This document shows, piece by piece, positions 24,439 through 34,225 of a DNA stretch of 64,000 bases. Each line of letters opens with the position of its first letter. Position 1 is the first letter of the stretch. Below the pieces are notes generated by a model. That model worked only from the letters and a program-made list of their open reading frames with translations. It did no database searches and was not told the DNA's origin. Source of the DNA: Pseudomonadota bacterium (GTDB lineage Bacteria > Pseudomonadota > Alphaproteobacteria > Rhodobacterales > Rhodobacteraceae); contig JAIUPD010000002.1 in assembly GCA_020161615.1 (NCBI GenBank), forward strand, positions 124,001 through 188,000, in the 5' to 3' direction. A program made the position numbers and the translations under genes.

Positions 24439-25920
24439 ATGACCTCGCCTGCCGACCCGAACGCCAAGGCCATCAAGACCCTCGACAAGGACCTCGGTCG
24501 TATCGGCCTGCTGGAACAGGCCACGCTCTTCACCTCGCGGCCGCTGGTCGCGCCGGGGATCGCGCTGGTCTTCATCGTCATCGCCGGTCTGGCCGCCGTC
24601 ACCATCATGGGCGGCGGCGCCGGGACCTGGGTCGTGGTTCTGGCCGCCGCCATCGGCGCCTATATGGCGCTGAACATCGGCGCGAATGATGTCGCCAACA
24701 ACATGGGTCCGGCGGTGGGCGCCCGCGCCGTGACGCTGGGCGGCGCGCTGGTCATCGCGGCGCTTTGCGAAACTGCGGGGGCGCTGCTGGCCGGGGGCGA
24801 TGTGGTCTCCACCGTCTCGCGCGGGATCGTGGCACCCGAAAGCGTCGCCGCGCCCGAAATCTTCGTCTGGGCGATGATGGCGGCGCTATTGGCCGGGGCG
24901 CTCTGGATCCACCTGGCCACCGCCATGGGCGCCCCGGTCTCGACCACGCATTCCATCGTCGGCGGCGTGATGGGTGCGGGGATCGCCGCGGCGGGCTTCG
25001 GGGCGGTCAACTGGCCGGTCATGGGCACCATCGCCGCCAGTTGGGTGATTTCGCCCGTCATGGGCGGGGTGATCGCCGCCCTGTTCCTGGCGCTTCTGAA
25101 CAACCGGATCCTGTACCGGAAGGACAAGATCGCCGCCGCCCGGACCTGGGTGCCGATCCTGATCGGCGTGATGGGCGGCGTCTTTGCCACCTATATGGCG
25201 CTGAAGGGGCTGAAGGCGTTGGTGCATCTGTCGCTGGGCGAGTCGCTGCTGGTCGGCCTTGCCGTGGCGGTGCCGCTGGCGCTGGTCATGCGCCCGGTGA
25301 TCGCCCGCCAGTCACGCGGGCTGGAGAATCGGACGAAATCGCTGAAGGGCCTTTTCGCGATCCCGCTGGTCCTGTCGGCGGCGCTGCTCAGCTTCGCCCA
25401 TGGCGCGAATGACGTGGCGAACGCGGTGGGGCCGCTCGCCGCCATCGTCCATGCGGTGTCGGACGGGGCTTCGGGCGACCGGGTGCAGATCCCCTATTGG
25501 GTGATGATCGTCGGCGCGGTGGGCCTGTCGGTGGGCCTGATGCTGTTCGGGCCGAAGCTGATCAACATCGTGGGGTCCGAGATCACGCGGCTCAACGCCA
25601 TGCGCGCCTGGTGCGTGGCGCTGTCGGCGGCGGTGGTGGTGATCATCGCCTCGTGGCTGGGTCTGCCGGTCAGCTCGACCCATATCGCCATCGGCGGGAT
25701 CTTCGGCGTGGGCTTCTACCGCGAATGGTATCACGAGAAGATCCTGAAGGAGAACCGCGACCTCTCGACCCTGCCGGTCGAGGAACGGACCCGGCGCAAG
25801 GTCGTCCGCCGTTCGCATATGCTGACGATCCTGGCGGCCTGGGTGATCACGGTTCCCGCCACGGCGGCGCTCTCGGCGGGGCTTTTCTGGGCGGCGACGT
25901 TGTTGGCCGGGTTGCGGTGA
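24439..25920 (+). CDS. Inorganic phosphate transporter, PiT family
   Basis: A 493-residue membrane protein with the duplicated PiT signature: NIGANDVANNMGPAVGARAV in the first half and FAHGANDVANAVGPLAA in the second, plus paired STTHSIVGG and SSTHIAIGG motifs. PiT proteins carry phosphate with protons or sodium. The long N-terminal extension before the first helix (about 40 residues) is typical of the alphaproteobacterial forms. The ATG at 24439 has GGAG upstream; a GTG seven codons earlier falls inside the Pho-box-like repeat and is less likely. No pit accessory gene (DUF47) is beside it. Confidence 0.92.
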   Translation: MTSPADPNAKAIKTLDKDLGRIGLLEQATLFTSRPLVAPGIALVFIVIAGLAAVTIMGGGAGTWVVVLAAAIGAYMALNIGANDVANNMGPAVGARAVTLGGALVIAALCETAGALLAGGDVVSTVSRGIVAPESVAAPEIFVWAMMAALLAGALWIHLATAMGAPVSTTHSIVGGVMGAGIAAAGFGAVNWPVMGTIAASWVISPVMGGVIAALFLALLNNRILYRKDKIAAARTWVPILIGVMGGVFATYMALKGLKALVHLSLGESLLVGLAVAVPLALVMRPVIARQSRGLENRTKSLKGLFAIPLVLSAALLSFAHGANDVANAVGPLAAIVHAVSDGASGDRVQIPYWVMIVGAVGLSVGLMLFGPKLINIVGSEITRLNAMRAWCVALSAAVVVIIASWLGLPVSSTHIAIGGIFGVGFYREWYHEKILKENRDLSTLPVEERTRRKVVRRSHMLTILAAWVITVPATAALSAGLFWAATLLAGLR

Positions 25921-25926
25921 GGCGCG

Positions 25927-26019
25927 TGGTGGGATGAAATCCCACCCTACGCCCGGTGCGCCTCGTCATATCGGGTTTCGATTGCCCCTCACCCTGTAGG
26001 GTGGGATTTCATCCCACCA
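25927..26019. repeat. Facing pair of GGGATGAAATCCC repeats forming a long inverted repeat between convergent genes
   Basis: Copy 2 (25927-25951, plus) and copy 3 (25996-26019, reversed) are identical over 24 bases and face each other across 44 bases. Each also folds on itself (GGTGGGAT-GAA-ATCCCACC). The unit starts 6 bases after the phosphate transporter stop and ends 6 bases from the facing stop of the cyclo-ligase gene, so it can act as a terminator for both. A third relative lies at 1563-1588. Confidence 0.8.
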
Positions 26020-26025
26020 CACACC

Positions 26026-26667
26026 TCACCACCCGTTCAGGATCACGCCCCTCTCCCCCGTGACGATCGCGTTCATGGCGATGTCATGCGGCTGGGGATG
26101 GATGCTGCGCAGCGCCGCCGAGGGATGGCCGACGCCCACCGCCTTCACCCCCGGCCCCAGCGCGGCGAGCGTCCGGTCGAAGAACCCGCCGCCATAGCCC
26201 AGCCGGAAGGCATCAGGATCGAAACCGACCAGCGGCGCGATGGTCAGGGTCGGCGTGATCTCCTCGGTTCCCGCCGGTTGCAGGATGTTCCAGACCCCCC
26301 GTTCCATCGCGCAGCCCGGGTGCCATTCGCGAAATTTCAGCGGCTGACCCTTGGCGACGACCAGCGGCAGGGCGATCCGGGCTCCCCGGGCCTGCGCGCT
26401 TTCCATCCAGAACCGCAGGTCCAGTTCCGCCTTGAACGGCCAGTAGAGGCTGATGACCTGCCCCGGCCCCGGGGCGATCAGCCGGTCAAGCACCGACGCC
26501 ACTTCGGCCGCGACCCGGGCGCGTTCCTCGGCCGGGATCGCCTGCCGGGCGGCGAGCAGCGCCTCGCGCTGAGCCTTGCGCCAATGTGGCCAATCGAGCG
26601 GCCGGGCGGGCGCGGGAACCTCATGCGCGTAGCAGGGCGGCGAGGCGGGTTCGGGGGTGTCGTTCAT
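26026..26667 (-). CDS. 5-formyltetrahydrofolate cyclo-ligase
   Basis: A 213-residue protein with the family motifs WRKAQREALLAAR near the N-terminus, ISLYWPFKAELDLRFWM in the middle, and the C-terminal APLVGFDPDAFRLGYGGGFFD loop. It converts 5-formyl-THF to 5,10-methenyl-THF using ATP, recycling a folate storage form. The ATG at 26667 follows a GGAGG-type site on the minus strand. The N-terminal 25 residues before the conserved part (MNDTPEPASPPCYAHEVPAP) are an extension of unknown role. Confidence 0.9.
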   Translation of the reverse strand: MNDTPEPASPPCYAHEVPAPARPLDWPHWRKAQREALLAARQAIPAEERARVAAEVASVLDRLIAPGPGQVISLYWPFKAELDLRFWMESAQARGARIALPLVVAKGQPLKFREWHPGCAMERGVWNILQPAGTEEITPTLTIAPLVGFDPDAFRLGYGGGFFDRTLAALGPGVKAVGVGHPSAALRSIHPQPHDIAMNAIVTGERGVILNGW

Positions 26668-26760
26668 GGATGCCTCCGTCAGTTGCCCAAGAATTAGGCA
26701 TCTGACGCGCCGGCGGACAGGGGAAACCGCCGCCTTTCGGCCGAAACCGCCGCCCGGGGA

Positions 26761-26796
26761 ATGGGCCAACCCGCGCCAGGGCGCGGAACGGCCCAT
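26761..26796 (-). terminator. Hairpin directly after trhO
   Basis: ATGGGCC (26761-26767) pairs with GGCCCAT (26790-26796), with an inner CCGCGC/GCGCGG stem. It touches the trhO stop codon and resembles in sequence the GGATGGGC hairpin at 18829-18856. No T tract is present. Confidence 0.55.
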
Positions 26797-26797
26797 C

Positions 26798-27709
26798 CTA
26801 CGCCTCGTCCGGTCCCAGATGCCGTGCGCCCCGCGCCTGGGCCAGCCGCATCTGGCGCTGGCGCTCGCGGAAGCCTTCGCGGCGGGCCTCGCTGTATTCC
26901 CCGATGCAGCGGGCGCAGCTGACACCTTCCTCGTAATCCGGGTGCTGCCGGTCGGCGGCCTCCAGCGGTCGGCGGCAGGCATGGCAGAGCGCGTGGCCCG
27001 TGGGTTTCAGCCCGTGTCCCACCGCGACGCGCTGGTCGAAGACGAAGCAGCCCCCGTGCCAGAGGCTTTTCTCCTCGGGCACCTCCTCCAGATATTTCAG
27101 GATGCCACCCTTGAGGTGATAGACCTCCTCGACCCCCTGCTGCAGCAGCCAGTTGGTCGATTTCTCGCATCGGATGCCGCCGGTGCAGAACATGGCGATG
27201 CGCTTGTTGTGGAAGCGCTCGCGGTTGGCCTGCCACCAGGCCGGGAAATCGCCGAAAGCCTTGGTGCCCGGGTCCACGGCGCCCTCGAAACTGCCGATTG
27301 CGACCTCGTAATCGTTGCGGGTGTCGATGACCGCCACGTCTGGGGCGCTGATCAGGGCGTTCCAGTCCCGCGCCTCGACATAATGACCGACGCGGGCGCG
27401 GGGATCGACGCCGGGCTGGCCCATGGTCACGATCTCGCGCTTGAGGCGCACCTTGAGACGGCCGAAGGGCATGGTTTCGGCGGGGGATTCCTTCCAGTCC
27501 AGATCGGCGCAGCCGGGCAGGGCGCGGATATGCGCCAGCATGGCGTCGATGCCCTCGCGGGTGCCGGCGATGGTGCCGTTGATCCCCTCGGGCGCCAGCA
27601 GGAGCGAGCCCTTGACCCCCAGCGAACAGCCGAGCCGGGCGAGCGGGCCTTTCAGCGCGGCGGGGTCGGGGAAGCGGGCGAAATGGTAAAGCGCGGCGAC
27701 AACCAGCAT
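26798..27709 (-). CDS. trhO: tRNA U34 hydroxylase TrhO (YceA, rhodanese-family)
   Basis: A 303-residue protein with an N-terminal acylphosphatase-like UPF0176 domain ([20 protein letters not shown]), a rhodanese domain with the catalytic loop [10 protein letters not shown] at residues 175-184, and a C-terminal cysteine-rich zinc-type segment ([26 protein letters not shown]). TrhO proteins hydroxylate U34 of certain tRNAs in an oxygen-dependent step toward 5-methoxyuridine-type modifications. The start overlaps the rhomboid stop by one base (TGATG on the minus strand), so they are co-transcribed. Confidence 0.93.
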   Translation of the reverse strand: MLVVAALYHFARFPDPAALKGPLARLGCSLGVKGSLLLAPEGINGTIAGTREGIDAMLAHIRALPGCADLDWKESPAETMPFGRLKVRLKREIVTMGQPGVDPRARVGHYVEARDWNALISAPDVAVIDTRNDYEVAIGSFEGAVDPGTKAFGDFPAWWQANRERFHNKRIAMFCTGGIRCEKSTNWLLQQGVEEVYHLKGGILKYLEEVPEEKSLWHGGCFVFDQRVAVGHGLKPTGHALCHACRRPLEAADRQHPDYEEGVSCARCIGEYSEARREGFRERQRQMRLAQARGARHLGPDEA

Positions 27710-28527
27710 CAGGCGGCCCCCCCGAGCACCGTCTCGACCAGAACGGCGACAACGATGAAGAAGATCGTGGCCTTGACCCAGAACCACAGCGCCGAACCGC
27801 CCGGCCGCTCCTTGCCGAAATCCGGCAGCCAGCGGCCCGCGCCGAGGAACCCGGCCTCGGGATGCGGCTGGGGCGGCTGGAAGAGCGGCACATCGCGCCA
27901 GCGCATGACGACGATCAGCAGCGCCCCCGCCGCGAAACCGCCAATATGGGCCCAGAAGGCCACCCGCACCTCGCCCGGGATTTCGGACAGCGCGGCGATC
28001 ACGTCGAGCGCGACGCTGAGCCCGACGAAAAGCCCGGCCGGCGCCAGCACGGGCACGCGGAAGGCCACCAGCACCAGCACCTTGGCCCGGGGATGCAGCA
28101 GCAGATAGGCGCCCATCACCCCGGCGATGGCCCCCGAAGCGCCGATCACCGGCACGGTCGGATCGGCGGAAAGCCAGGCCTCGGCCCCCGCGCCCGCCAT
28201 GCCGCACAGGATGAAGAACAGGGGATAGCGCCAATGGCCCATCGCATCCTCGATATTGTCGCCGAAGACCCAGAGCGTGATCATGTTGCCGATCAGATGC
28301 AGCCAGGTGGCGTGCAGAAACATGTAACTGACCATCTGGCCCACGACCTCGGGCCCGCCGCCCGGGGGCTTGATCCCGCCCACGGAATGCAGGCTGGCCG
28401 GTGTGAAGGCGTAATCGGGCCAGGGAACCTGAATCACGAAGAGCAGCGTGCAGAGCGCGATCAGGGCCCAGTTCACATAGGGAAAGCGGATGTGGCGGGT
28501 GGGATTGTGGTCGGCGATGGCGAACAT
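27709..28527 (-). CDS. Rhomboid family intramembrane serine protease
   Basis: A 272-residue protein with six or seven membrane helices. The catalytic pair is visible as [13 protein letters not shown] (Ser131) and AHIGGFAAG (His194); the HLIGNM motif of the family is at residues 77-82. Rhomboids cut substrate proteins within or next to the membrane. A C-terminal helix ([17 protein letters not shown]) follows a proline-rich cytoplasmic linker. It is the first gene of a two-gene operon with trhO and is divergent from ffh. Confidence 0.9.
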   Translation of the reverse strand: MFAIADHNPTRHIRFPYVNWALIALCTLLFVIQVPWPDYAFTPASLHSVGGIKPPGGGPEVVGQMVSYMFLHATWLHLIGNMITLWVFGDNIEDAMGHWRYPLFFILCGMAGAGAEAWLSADPTVPVIGASGAIAGVMGAYLLLHPRAKVLVLVAFRVPVLAPAGLFVGLSVALDVIAALSEIPGEVRVAFWAHIGGFAAGALLIVVMRWRDVPLFQPPQPHPEAGFLGAGRWLPDFGKERPGGSALWFWVKATIFFIVVAVLVETVLGGAA

Positions 28528-28553
28528 CCGGGGGCCCTCTGGGTGGATAGGCC

Positions 28554-28607
28554 GGGGGGCCGTCTGCCCCCCGGACCCCCCGAGCGTATTTCAGGCAGAA
28601 TGAAAAG
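28554..28607 (+). repeat. Rhodobacteral intergenic repeat, copy A
   Basis: Hairpin GGGGGGC-CGTCT-GCCCCCC (28554-28560 with 28566-28572), then GGACCCCCC and a tail with GTATTT and CAGAATGAAAAG. Modules 3 and 4 of the family are present; the upstream modules are absent. It lies between the divergent rhomboid and ffh genes. Confidence 0.8.
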
Positions 28608-28798
28608 CACAGGCGGCGCGGGCTCGGGCGGGGGATTTCCTTGACTCGGGCGGCCTGCGGGCCTATGTGCCGGTCAATTCCCCGGATGCCCTTACGCGTC
28701 CGGTCCCATCGCATTTTGCGGGGATCGCCATCCGTCAGCGCGTTGCGCCCACGGGTGCGGAACCCCGTGGACCCGAAGTCTGTCCCGAAAGGACTGCC

Positions 28799-30301
28799 AT
28801 GTTCGAGAATCTGTCCGAGCGCCTTGGCGGCGTCTTCGACCGCCTCACCAAGGCGGGCGCGCTGTCGGCTGATGACGTGACCGCTGCCCTGCGCGAGGTG
28901 CGGGTGGCACTGCTGGAGGCGGATGTCTCGCTGCCGGTGGCGCGCAGCTTCATCAAGCGGGTGCAGGAGAAGGCGACGGGCTCGGCGGTCACGAAGTCGG
29001 TGACGCCCGGCCAGCAGGTGGTGAAGATCGTCCATGACGAGCTGATCGCCACCCTGCGTGGCGATGAGGATCCGGGCCGGCTGAAGATCGACAACCCGCC
29101 GGCACCGGTTCTGATGGTCGGTCTGCAGGGCTCGGGCAAGACGACGACCACCGCCAAGCTGGCCCGCCGGTTGAAGGAGCGCGAGGGCAAGCGGGTGCTG
29201 ATGGCGTCGCTGGACACCAACCGCCCGGCGGCGATGGAGCAGCTGGCCATTCTGGGCGGGCAGATCGGCGTCGACACGCTGCCCATCGTCAAGGGCGAGA
29301 ACGCCGTTCAGATCGCCAAGCGCGCCAAGTCGCAGGCGACGCTGGGCGGCTATGACGTCTATCTGCTGGACACCGCCGGCCGTCTGCACATCGACGAAGT
29401 CCTGATGGACGAGGTTCAGGCCGTCCGCGATGCAGTCAACCCGCGCGAGACGCTGCTGGTGGTCGACGGCCTCACCGGCCAGGACGCGGTGAACGTCGCG
29501 ACCGAGTTCGAGGGCAAGGTCGGCATCACCGGCGTCGTGCTGACGCGGATGGACGGCGACGGGCGGGGCGGTGCGGCGCTGTCGATGCGCGCTGTCACCG
29601 GCAAGCCGATCCGCTTCGTCGGTCTGGGCGAGAAGACCGACGCGCTGGAGACTTTCGAGGCCGAGCGGATCGCCGGGCGGATCCTCGGCATGGGCGACAT
29701 CGTGGCGCTGGTCGAGCGCGCGCAGCAGACGCTGGAGGCCGAACAGGCCGAGCGGATGATGAAGCGCTTCCAGAAGGGTCAGTTCAACATGAACGACCTG
29801 AAGCAGCAGTTGGACCAGATGCTGAAGATGGGCGGCATGCAATCGGTGATGGGCATGATGCCCGGCATGGCGAAGATGTCGAAGCAGGCCGAGGAAGCCG
29901 GCTTCGACGACCGGATGCTGAAGCGCCAGATCGCGCTGATCCAGTCGATGACCAAGAAGGAACGCGCCAACCCCGAGCTGTTGCAGGCCAGCCGCAAGAA
30001 GCGGATCGCGGCGGGCGCGGGGCTGGAAGTCTCCGAGTTGAACAAATTGCTCAAGATGCACCGGCAGATGGCCGATGTGATGAAGAAGATGGGCAAGGGC
30101 GGCATGCTGAAACAAGCGATGAAGTCGATGTTCGGCAAGAACCCCGACATGGCCGAGATGCAGAAGCAACTGGCCGATCCCGAGGCGATGAAGGCCGCCT
30201 CGGCCGCGATGCGCGGCGGGGCGATGCCGCGCGGCATGGGTTTGCCCGGGCTGGGCGGCGGGTTGCCGGGGGGCCTCTCGGGCCTCGGCAAGAAACGGTA
30301 A
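28799..30301 (+). CDS. ffh: Signal recognition particle GTPase Ffh
   Basis: A 500-residue protein with the N domain ([20 protein letters not shown]), the GTPase P-loop [15 protein letters not shown] at residues 108-122, the G-domain motifs [16 protein letters not shown] and [10 protein letters not shown], and a methionine-rich M domain from about 325 to the end with a Gly/Leu-rich tail. It binds signal sequences and 4.5S RNA and targets nascent membrane proteins to FtsY. No 4.5S RNA gene was seen nearby. The ATG at 28799 is family-typical; the GAAAGGACT before it supplies the ribosome site. Confidence 0.97.
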   Translation: MFENLSERLGGVFDRLTKAGALSADDVTAALREVRVALLEADVSLPVARSFIKRVQEKATGSAVTKSVTPGQQVVKIVHDELIATLRGDEDPGRLKIDNPPAPVLMVGLQGSGKTTTTAKLARRLKEREGKRVLMASLDTNRPAAMEQLAILGGQIGVDTLPIVKGENAVQIAKRAKSQATLGGYDVYLLDTAGRLHIDEVLMDEVQAVRDAVNPRETLLVVDGLTGQDAVNVATEFEGKVGITGVVLTRMDGDGRGGAALSMRAVTGKPIRFVGLGEKTDALETFEAERIAGRILGMGDIVALVERAQQTLEAEQAERMMKRFQKGQFNMNDLKQQLDQMLKMGGMQSVMGMMPGMAKMSKQAEEAGFDDRMLKRQIALIQSMTKKERANPELLQASRKKRIAAGAGLEVSELNKLLKMHRQMADVMKKMGKGGMLKQAMKSMFGKNPDMAEMQKQLADPEAMKAASAAMRGGAMPRGMGLPGLGGGLPGGLSGLGKKR

Positions 30302-30385
30302 GCGGATGCGTCAGACCCCTTTCAGCGCGGCGATGCGGCGGACGGTGCCCGGCACCGGTCGGCGGGCGGCGCATGGAGGGGCGGC

Positions 30386-30922
30386 ATGAGCGCGGTCACA
30401 CTGAGCCCGACGCCGGTGCTGACCACCGACCGGCTGGTGCTGCGCGCGCCGGTGGCGGCGGATTGGCCGCTGTTTCTGGATTTCACCCGCGACGAGCGCT
30501 CGCGCTTCGTGCGCGCGGCCGAGATGGATGACGAGAAGGCGTGGCGCGGTTTCGGCCATGTCATCGGCCATTGGGTGCTGCGCGGCTACGGCATGTTCAC
30601 GATCACCGCCAAGGGCGACGACCGGGCGCTGGGCATGGCTGGCCCCTGGTTCCCCGCTGCCTGGCCCGAGCCGGAAATCGGCTGGTCGATCTGGAATGCC
30701 GGGGCCGAGGGCAAGGGCTATGCCTTTGAAGCCGCGAGCGCGGTGCGCGACTGGGCGCGGGACAGCCTGGGCTGGACCCGTTTCGTCAGCTACATCGACC
30801 GGGCCAACACCCGTTCGGAAGCGCTGGCACGGCGGCTGGGCTGCACGCCCGATGCCGCAGCCGCGACGCCGGGCACCGAGGACGTGCGGGCTTGGCGCCA
30901 CCCGGAAGGGGGCGCGGCATGA
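30386..30922 (+). CDS. GNAT N-acetyltransferase (RimJ/RimL-like), first of three in tandem
   Basis: A 178-residue GNAT protein of the RimJ/RimL type: LTTDRLVLRAPVAADW at the N-terminus, the family GHWVLRGYGMFTI, EIGWSIW, an acetyl-CoA loop around GKGYAFEAASAVRDWA, and SYIDRANTRSEALARRLGC. It acetylates an amino group of a protein or small molecule. A GGAGG site precedes the ATG, and the stop overlaps the second copy (ATGA). Sitting between ffh and ribosomal genes, a ribosomal protein substrate is plausible but unproven. Confidence 0.85.
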   Translation: MSAVTLSPTPVLTTDRLVLRAPVAADWPLFLDFTRDERSRFVRAAEMDDEKAWRGFGHVIGHWVLRGYGMFTITAKGDDRALGMAGPWFPAAWPEPEIGWSIWNAGAEGKGYAFEAASAVRDWARDSLGWTRFVSYIDRANTRSEALARRLGCTPDAAAATPGTEDVRAWRHPEGGAA

Positions 30923-31476
30923 GCCTGTCGCAGAGCTTTGAGGCGCTGGTCCCCCGGCTGGAAACGCCGCGTCTGGTGCTGCGCGCGCCCCGCGCTGCGG
31001 ATTTTGACGCCTATGCAGTCTATCTGGCCAGCGAGCGTTCGCGTTTCACCGGCGGGCCGATGGACCGCAACCTCGCCTGGCGGGCCTTCGGGCATGTGGT
31101 GGGCCATTGGGTGCTCAGGGGCTACGGCGTCTTCGTGATCGAAGACAAGGTGACCGGCGAAGCGCTCGGCACCACCGGGCCCTTCTTCCCCGAGGGCTGG
31201 CCGGAACCCGAAATCGCCTGGACCCTCTGGCAGGGCGAAGGCCGCGGCATCGCCACCGAGGCGGCGCTTGCGGCCCGGACCTGGGCCTATGAGGCGCTGG
31301 GCTGGACCACGGCGATCAGCCTGATCCTCGACGGCAACACCCGGTCCGAGGCGCTGGCCGCACGGCTGGGCTGCGTCCGGGAAAGCAGCGTGACCCATGC
31401 GCAATTCGGCCCGGCGGGCATCTGGCGCCACCCCGCGGCCGATGCCCAGGGCGCCGGCATGGAGGCCTACGCATGA
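30919..31476 (+). CDS. GNAT N-acetyltransferase, second of three in tandem
   Basis: A 185-residue paralogue of the preceding gene with the same layout: ETPRLVLRAPRAADFDAY, GHWVLRGYGVFVIED, EIAWTLW, GRGIATEAALAARTWA and ILDGNTRSEALAARLGC. Both neighbours overlap it by ATGA. The shared HWVLRGYG motif makes a local duplication likely. Confidence 0.85.
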   Translation: MSLSQSFEALVPRLETPRLVLRAPRAADFDAYAVYLASERSRFTGGPMDRNLAWRAFGHVVGHWVLRGYGVFVIEDKVTGEALGTTGPFFPEGWPEPEIAWTLWQGEGRGIATEAALAARTWAYEALGWTTAISLILDGNTRSEALAARLGCVRESSVTHAQFGPAGIWRHPAADAQGAGMEAYA

Positions 31477-32033
31477 TCGCCGCCGCGCACGAGACGCCGA
31501 TCGCCGGCCCCGCGCAGGATGCGGCGCGGGCGCTTGCCGCCCATGTGCCGGTGCTGCGTACCGCGCGGCTCGTGCTGCGCGCGCCGCGGCTGGAGGATTT
31601 CCCGGCCTATGCCGCGATCCTGACCGGTCCGAGGGCCGAGCCGATGGGCGAGCGCCTGACACGCGAGGAGGCCTGGAGCGACTGGTGCCGCCTGGTGGGC
31701 CTGTGGCTCTTGCGCGGGCACGGGATCTGGACGCTGGAGACCGGCACGGCCGAGGTTGCAGGCTTCGCGCTGATCGGCTTCGAGCCCGGCGACCTGGAAC
31801 CCGAACTCGGCTGGTTCCTGGCTGCCGATCACGAAGGGCAGGGGCTGGCGCAGGAGGCGGCGCGCGCGGTGCTGGCCCATGCGCGGGACGCGCTGGGCAT
31901 GGCCTCGCTGGTCAGCTACATCGCCCCCGACAACGACCGCTCGCGCGCCCTGGCCCAACGGCTGGGCGCCGCGCGCGACGGAACCCATGCCGGCTGCGAG
32001 GTCTGGCGCCACAATCTCGGAGGGAAGGCATGA
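31473..32033 (+). CDS. GNAT N-acetyltransferase, third of three in tandem
   Basis: A 186-residue paralogue, more diverged: RTARLVLRAPRLEDFPAY, WLLRGHGIWTLE, ELGWFLAADHEGQGLAQE and YIAPDNDRSRALAQRLGA. It starts in the stop of copy two and its stop overlaps the chorismate mutase start. The acetyl-CoA loop is the canonical HEGQGLA type, closest of the three to RimJ. Confidence 0.84.
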   Translation: MIAAAHETPIAGPAQDAARALAAHVPVLRTARLVLRAPRLEDFPAYAAILTGPRAEPMGERLTREEAWSDWCRLVGLWLLRGHGIWTLETGTAEVAGFALIGFEPGDLEPELGWFLAADHEGQGLAQEAARAVLAHARDALGMASLVSYIAPDNDRSRALAQRLGAARDGTHAGCEVWRHNLGGKA

Positions 32034-32365
32034 GCCCTCGCGATTCCAAGGACAGGCCGGAGGCCCGAATGACCGACGATTCCCAACGCGCCGACGAGTT
32101 GCTGCGCGGGCACCGCGAAAGCATCGACCGGCTCGATGCGATCCTCGTCTATACCCTCGCCGAACGCTTCAAGCACACCCAGGCGGTGGGCAAGCTGAAG
32201 GCGGAACACGCCCTTCCCCCGTCCGATCCCTCGCGCGAGGCGCGACAGATCGAGCGGCTGGAATGGTTGGCCAAAGAGGCCGACCTCGACCCGGAATTCG
32301 CCAAGAAATTCCTGACCTTCATCATCTCGGAGGTGATCCGTCACCACGAGAGGTTGCAGCACTGA
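32030..32365 (+). CDS. Chorismate mutase, monofunctional AroQ type
   Basis: A 111-residue helical protein with the AroQ pattern: [32 protein letters not shown], with the catalytic Arg/Lys set in helix 1 and 2, and [19 protein letters not shown] at the end. It rearranges chorismate to prephenate for Phe/Tyr synthesis. The ATG at 32030 overlaps the preceding stop and has GGAGGGAAGG before it; an ATG at 32069 (MTDDSQ) with GGAGG is an alternative. Confidence 0.88.
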   Translation: MSPRDSKDRPEARMTDDSQRADELLRGHRESIDRLDAILVYTLAERFKHTQAVGKLKAEHALPPSDPSREARQIERLEWLAKEADLDPEFAKKFLTFIISEVIRHHERLQH

Positions 32366-32423
32366 CCCCCCATTGGCAGCCCCGGCGGGGTTGCCAGACC
32401 AGCCATTCAAAGGAGATCCAACC

Positions 32424-32771
32424 ATGGCTACCAAAATCCGTCTCGCCCGCGGCGGTTCGAACAAGCGCCCCTTCTACGCCATCGTCGTGTCCGATTCGCG
32501 CATGCCGCGCGACGGCCGCTTCCTGGAGAAGGTCGGCACCTATAACCCGCTGGTCGCCAAGGACAGCGAAGAGCGCGTGAAGATGGATGTCGAGCGCGTC
32601 CAGTTCTGGCTGGAACGCGGCGCCCAGCCGACCGACCGCGTTGTGCGCTTCCTGGAAGCGGCCGGTCTGCGCCCCAAGACCGAGCGCAACAACCCGCAGA
32701 AAGCCCAGCCGGGCAAGAAAGCCGTGGAACGCGCCAAAGAGCGCGCCGCCAAGGCCGACTCGGCCGAGTAA
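32424..32771 (+). CDS. rpsP: 30S ribosomal protein S16
   Basis: A 115-residue protein with the S16 start [26 protein letters not shown], then [10 protein letters not shown] and the [16 protein letters not shown] region, and a Lys/Ala-rich C-terminal tail. A strong AAAGGAG site lies before the ATG at 32424. It is an essential small-subunit protein and belongs to the conserved rpsP-rimM-trmD order. Confidence 0.97.
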   Translation: MATKIRLARGGSNKRPFYAIVVSDSRMPRDGRFLEKVGTYNPLVAKDSEERVKMDVERVQFWLERGAQPTDRVVRFLEAAGLRPKTERNNPQKAQPGKKAVERAKERAAKADSAE

Positions 32772-32775
32772 GACC

Positions 32776-32890
32776 GGCGAGGGGTTTCGCCCTCGGCCGC
32801 GACGCCTCCGGCGCCGAGCCCTCGGGCGACCGGCCGGGGGGCATTCTGCCCCCCGGACCCCCCTGAGGATATTTGCAGAACGAAGATGAG
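32776..32890 (+). repeat. Rhodobacteral intergenic repeat, copy B
   Basis: The fullest plus-strand copy: a first hairpin CGAGGG/CCCTCG (32778-32783 with 32790-32795), a CCCTCGGGCGACC linker, the second hairpin GGGGGGC-ATTCT-GCCCCCC (32836-32842 with 32848-32854), and the tail GGATATTT (32867-32874) with GCAGAACGAAG. It fills the gap between rpsP and rimM and may set their relative expression. Confidence 0.85.
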
Positions 32891-32901
32891 GGGAGCCGCG
32901 C

Positions 32902-33408
32902 GTGGCATCTGACCGGGTCTGTGTGGGGGCGATTGCCGGGGCCTTCGGGGTGCGCGGCGAGGTGCGGCTGAAGTCCTTCTGCGCCCAGCCCGAGGCGATT
33001 GCCGCCTATGCGCCGCTCTGGTCCGAGGACGGCACGCGGCACTTCTCGGTCCGGCTGGGGCAGGCGATCCCGAACGGGTTTTCGGCGCGGCTCTCGGGCA
33101 TCGCGACGCGCGAGGAGGCCGAGGCGCTGAAGGGGCTGCGGCTCTTCGCCGAGCGCTCCAAGCTGCCGGTCCTGCCCGATGACGAATTCTATCATGCCGA
33201 TCTGATCGGGCTGACGGTGCTGGACACCGGCGGTGCCGTTCTGGGGCGGGTCAGCGCGGTGCTGAACCACGGCGCGGGCGACATTCTGGAGATCCAGCGC
33301 CCCGGCAAGGGCAACGCGCTGTTGCCCTTCACCCTGGCGGTGGTGCCGACCGTGGACCTGACCGCCGGCCGGATCATCGCCGACCCGCCCGAGGGGCTGT
33401 GGGAATGA
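32902..33408 (+). CDS. rimM: Ribosome maturation factor RimM
   Basis: A 168-residue protein with the RimM N-terminal barrel ([38 protein letters not shown]) and the PRC-barrel ([47 protein letters not shown]). It assists 30S head maturation with S19. It starts with GTG at 32902 after GAGGGGAG. The stop overlaps trmD (ATGA). Confidence 0.95.
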   Translation: MASDRVCVGAIAGAFGVRGEVRLKSFCAQPEAIAAYAPLWSEDGTRHFSVRLGQAIPNGFSARLSGIATREEAEALKGLRLFAERSKLPVLPDDEFYHADLIGLTVLDTGGAVLGRVSAVLNHGAGDILEIQRPGKGNALLPFTLAVVPTVDLTAGRIIADPPEGLWE

Positions 33409-34211
33409 GCGACGAGGAGGCGCCCAAGCGCTCGCACCGGCGGGTGGCGATCCGCCTCTCGCTGCAGCCCGAGGATCTGATGGGCGGCCCGCCCCGGATC
33501 AAGGGTGCCTGGACCGCCAAGGTGATCACCCTCTTTCCCGCCGCCTTTCCCGGCGTGCTGGAGCAATCCCTGACCGGCAAGGCCATGGACCGTGGCCAGT
33601 GGCGGTTGGAGACCATCGACCTGCGCCCCTTCGGCGAGGGCAAGCACCGCAACGTGGATGACACGCCCGCGGGCGGCGGCGCCGGGATGGTGCTGCGCGC
33701 CGATGTCGTGGCCAAGGCCCTGCGCGCCGCCGATCGGGGCAACCCCGGGCGCGCGCGCTGGCCGGTGGTCTATCTCTCGCCCCGTGGGCGGCGCTTCGAC
33801 CAGGCGATGGCCCGGCGCTGGGCGGCCTGCGACGGGGTGACGCTGCTCTGCGGCCGGTTCGAGGGCGTGGACGAGCGGGTGCTGGAGCATTTCGGGATCG
33901 AGGAGGTGAGCCTCGGCGATTTCGTCCTGACCGGCGGCGAGATCGCGGCGCAGGCGATGATCGACGCCACCGTCCGGCTGCTGCCCGGGGTCCTCGGCAA
34001 CGCCGAGTCGACCGAGGAGGAAAGCCATTCGGCGGGCCTGCTGGAGCATCCGCAGTACACGAAGCCACCGGTCTGGGAAGGGCGCGAGATCCCGCCGGTC
34101 CTTCTGTCCGGCAACCACGCCGAGATCGCCAAATGGCGCCGGGCGGAAAGCGAGCGGATCACCCGTGAGCGGCGGCCGGACCTCTGGGCGGCGCGCGACG
34201 CGAAGGACTGA
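33405..34211 (+). CDS. trmD: tRNA (guanine-N1)-methyltransferase TrmD
   Basis: A 268-residue SPOUT methyltransferase. Visible are the start of the catalytic domain [16 protein letters not shown], the [17 protein letters not shown] loop, [14 protein letters not shown], and the knot [19 protein letters not shown], followed by the C-terminal [17 protein letters not shown]. It makes m1G37 in tRNA and prevents frameshifting. An N-terminal extension of about 35 residues ([20 protein letters not shown]) precedes the usual start. rplS, which often follows, is not present here. Confidence 0.95.
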   Translation: MSDEEAPKRSHRRVAIRLSLQPEDLMGGPPRIKGAWTAKVITLFPAAFPGVLEQSLTGKAMDRGQWRLETIDLRPFGEGKHRNVDDTPAGGGAGMVLRADVVAKALRAADRGNPGRARWPVVYLSPRGRRFDQAMARRWAACDGVTLLCGRFEGVDERVLEHFGIEEVSLGDFVLTGGEIAAQAMIDATVRLLPGVLGNAESTEEESHSAGLLEHPQYTKPPVWEGREIPPVLLSGNHAEIAKWRRAESERITRERRPDLWAARDAKD

Positions 34212-34225
34212 GCGCCCGGCCGCCT

